A stretch of DNA of 64,000 bases. Source: Erythrocercus mccallii (lineage: Eukaryota > Chordata > Aves > Passeriformes > Dicruridae). The stretch spans positions 240,802 through 304,801 of the forward strand of contig VZRG01000869.1 of the NCBI GenBank assembly GCA_013397435.1, given 5' to 3'. Below are positions 60,803-64,000 of this stretch, one piece after another (within the stretch, counting starts at the first letter, position 1; each line of letters begins with the position of its first letter). The position numbers and the translations under genes are program-made. The notes below the pieces were generated by a model. The model worked only from the letters and a program-made list of their open reading frames with translations, had not been told where the DNA came from and made no database searches.

Positions 60803-63800
60803 TATGACATCTGTAAGACAGGACTAGAAGTAGGTTTTGGACTAGGACATATAACATCTGCTTGCTCTTTATGTAAAAAAGAAGGGGTTTTGACTGTAAT
60901 CTGTAATGCCAGGGCCAGGGTGATCACTTGGCTCCACAGCAGAACCCAGCATCTCACAGATATGATGCTTCTGTGTGTCCCTTGTTTGTTTGACTCTGGA
61001 GATATTAAGCTTCTCAAATTACATTCTTTAGTGTTCTTAGGGCTTGTGGGTCCAGAGTTATGGATTCATTTTCATGCACAAGGATTTGAGGTGCTGAGCA
61101 GTTAATCCTGGCTCTAATGCCAACTACAATGAGATGTGGCTCTGAATCAAAGCCACAAGTTGGCCAGCTTCCTCTTTGGGGACATCCTTGCCTGTTACTA
61201 GTTCCAAATATTATATCTGGCTTGAAATTTTGTGACAAGGCAAATTAAATTCCTAGATCTGAACAGTGTAGGAATTTGTAAAAACATAGAACTGGAGTAG
61301 AATCTAAAATGGCCTGGTTGCAACTTACCTTTGTGTTTAAACAAAGCTTCAGCTGGAAAAGAAGTAGACCAGGACCAAATTGTAGGTTCAAGGCCCTGAA
61401 AGAGATGATTCAATGTTTCATCTTTAGGTCTGGCAGGATTTGTTTGGGTGCAACCCATCTATTATGCATAAGCATGAAAGATCCTGTGTACTTTCCATAA
61501 AAATCTGCTTCCACTTGGGACTCTTTCAGGCTTTTGGTCATTGAAGCATTTGTAAATTTAAAAACAGTCTGCTGATTTTCTTTAAACCAGCGTTGTTTGG
61601 TGTGTTCCTCAGTTTTGTACTGCTTGGAGTTGTGTGTGGGCACTGTGTTTAGAGAAAAAAAAGAAAAATCCAAGGATATTATTGTTATCACTGAAGATGA
61701 ATTCCTTAGAAGCGGTGCCATGGTGTAGTAAATGCCACGTAAACCCAGAGTAACAAAATGTTCTTTCATCCACCACCTACCACAACACAAACCTGCACTT
61801 TCGGGTGTGAAGGCAGTCATGTACCATGCACAGCATGCAGTTTCTGTGGTGGGCTGATGGAACGCTGCACCTTGTTATTCCCAACCTCACGTCTTTAGGA
61901 CACGCTGGGTTAGGTACAGGAGGTGTCTTTGTGGCTTGGTGTCCGTAAATGGCCTCGTTTGCTTTGGCCTGGCTGCCGGCTGACATCTGTTTCTTGCTAA
62001 TTAAGCTCAGATTAAAAGGATCACCCAGCTACTTATCTGTGCAGCCCCGGGGGTGGTGCCAGGCGGGGTGTGTTTGACCTGCCAGGGAGCCTCTCAATCC
62101 ACACCAGGCACCCTGGGTCATCCTGCCCACCACACAGCTCTATTTCTGCTCGTTAAATAGACTTAACAAATAAATGGCACCTTCTAAACATGTAGGCGGC
62201 ATGTCTGGCACAGCACTGGCCTTCCAAACGCGCTCTGAAGCCAAAACGGATCGTTCAGTGTGGCCGGGATTTATCATCAGAGCCATACGGGCTAGAAAGT
62301 GTGCTGGTGGCTGGCGTGCCAGCTTGCCTGAATAGCCCACAGTGTAATCTCCCTTTCCTTGGGGGGAGGAGCTGCCAAAAATAGCAAGCCAAGAATTTGC
62401 CCATGTTATTTCTGGGATTGCACCAGGAATTGACTTCAGGAGGAGAGGAGAGAAAAAGTGAGCAGTGTGACAAGTTTAGGGTCCGTGGTTGTTTGGCTTT
62501 TCATGCTGCTGTGGGGCAACTGGAAGGGTCTGGTAGCCACATCCTGCATATGCCCACTCCCACATGTGAGATTCTCCCCAAGCCCTGGTGGCTTGAATGA
62601 GGTTACTGGAGTCTCTGCTCTCTCTTGTGGCAACCCTGCTGGGTGCAAGGCATGGGTCTGAGCCAGGGCTCAGCTTTGTGCTCCCAAGGAGCAGCCATGG
62701 CCCCCCACGGCCACTGTGAAAAGAGTGAAATGTTGGTTCCTGTGCCTGAGAAAAGGCATGAATGAGCCCCAGCTGAACCAGCCTTCACAAAAGCCTATGA
62801 ATCAAGCTGTGACTTCTCTGTGGAAAGGGCTGTTTGTGTGACAGGAGACGTCGCTTCCCTGGACAGCTGGGTGGGATCCCGGGGCGAGGATGGAGACACT
62901 GCACACACCTCTGCCAGTGCTGCTGCATCCAGACCTGGGTGGCCCTTGGCCATGGGGTTATGGCTGAAACCAGCAGAAAACTCTAGCTTATTGCTAGGCA
63001 GCAAAAGGAGATTGAAGGAAATGCTATGCTGGTCCTATCTTGTATTTCCTGCGCTATCTGTCCCTTCTTTTCTCCTCTGTTCCTTGCTTTCAGCATGTAC
63101 CCATTGGAAGTAACATCAGTTAGCATCATATTCTGTGGCCACAGCAGCTCCCCTGGCAACAGGGCAGTGGCTCTGCACCAGCCCTGGCATGTGCCACCAC
63201 CTGCTCAGGGAAAGGGCTGGGGATGTGTAGAAAGCTGAGGTTACCCAGGGCTGGGTGATAGGACATGGGGAAAAGCTGTGTGTTCTTGGTGGAGTGAGAA
63301 GTGGAAGATGCTCATGGTAGGAAGGGAGGAACTCAAGCAATGGTGTTGGCAGTGTAGAAACATGGTCTGCAAATGAGAGTGGTAAATCAAGCTTCGTTAG
63401 TGTTGCTGCTGAAATCACCACTTTGTCGGCCTGAATGCATCTGTACGAGGGTGTCAGATGCATCCAGAAGATCAGAGCTGCCTCTGTGCACTAAGGAAAT
63501 ATCTGTGTCCCTCCTTCACAGGCTCTGGGCCAGCTCCCTGGCCCGTGATGGACCTAATTGGGCATCTGAGTCCTGGGTTCAGTGGCACTGGCCTCACAAG
63601 GGCCTATTTAGCTGCCTGACTTATCTCCAAATGGCTGTTTGCTCAAATTGCCTGTGCTTACATTCACTATTATCTCTGCAGTGCATCATGCTACAATGAA
63701 GAGGCTACTGAGTGTAAATCCTAGGGAATGAATAAATTTCTGTATTGTCTGTTGTGGGACAGGAGGAGAAGGAGGTCATTGTAGATTTGGTCTACCCTTG

Positions 63801-64000
63801 CTTCACCAAAATTCATCACGCTCTCAAAGTTGGTTCCTGTGCTATATCAGTGGCTGTTTGATCATCCCTGGGGGAGGCACCAAGATTTACCAATGCAGAA
63901 AAATTCAGAAATATTTGTCCATGTTTGGCTGTGGTGATGAATGACATTAGGGTGACATCCATTTTAGAAAGGGCCATGACTGGAGCTCAGCAGTGCTGCT
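60803..64000. other. Non-coding stretch, no gene seen
   Basis: No recognised gene or named repeat. A weak exon-like signal on the reverse strand (61329-61395) and a moderately CpG-containing part (61850-62300) are discussed under findings. Confidence 0.5.

Noticed and set aside
1..64000. CRISPR array, bacterial operons, phage or plasmid features
   Set aside because: No regularly spaced direct repeats, ribosome binding sites or dense collinear genes; the repeat content is clearly avian.

Overview
The window looks like avian nuclear DNA, most probably from a songbird (passerine). The evidence is its interspersed repeats. There are several 3'-truncated CR1 LINE copies with the avian tail (ATTCTRTG-type terminal repeat, 'TTGGAAGGGACC'-type motif). 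There is a tRNA-Ile-headed SINE with a CR1-like tail, the architecture known from zebra finch as TguSINE1. There are also two solo-LTR-like endogenous retrovirus remnants with avian motifs. No bacterial operons, ribosome binding sites, rRNA, tRNA genes or CRISPR arrays are visible. Almost all open frames are short, scattered over both strands and often lack an ATG, as expected for intergenic or intronic vertebrate DNA.

Layout: 1-4.08 kb is plain non-coding sequence. 4.09-4.48 kb is a CpG-dense patch. 4.5-9.2 kb is plain. 9.2-9.44 kb is an LTR remnant with a CR1-like piece in its middle. 14.50-14.69 kb holds the best candidate protein-coding exon (189 bp, phase 2/2, plausible splice sites), of unrecognised identity. 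16.74-16.96 kb is an old reverse-strand CR1. 19.73-21.47 kb is a CR1 cluster: a long degraded forward copy, then a younger reverse copy interrupted by a 346-base assembly gap (21064-21409). 27.56-27.66 kb is another CR1 3' end. 30.54-31.15 kb is a second CpG-rich patch with a TATA-like box at its left edge. 36.10-36.24 kb is the tRNA-Ile/CR1 SINE. 39.95-39.99 kb is a short forward CR1 tail. 58.05-58.42 kb is a reverse-strand LTR with CCAAT, TATA and poly(A) signals and 8-bp terminal inverted repeats. 60.71-60.80 kb is a dense cluster of perfect inverted repeats. Microsatellites and simple tracts are sprinkled throughout.

I found no complete gene and no set of genes acting together, and no clear new biological system. 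The items most worth a second look are: a perfect 15-bp-stem hairpin inside a CR1 copy (20148-20181), which looks like a template-switch mutation; the interlocked inverted repeats near 60.7 kb; the candidate exon at 14.5 kb; and the two CpG-rich patches. All identifications are by eye; none has been checked by alignment.
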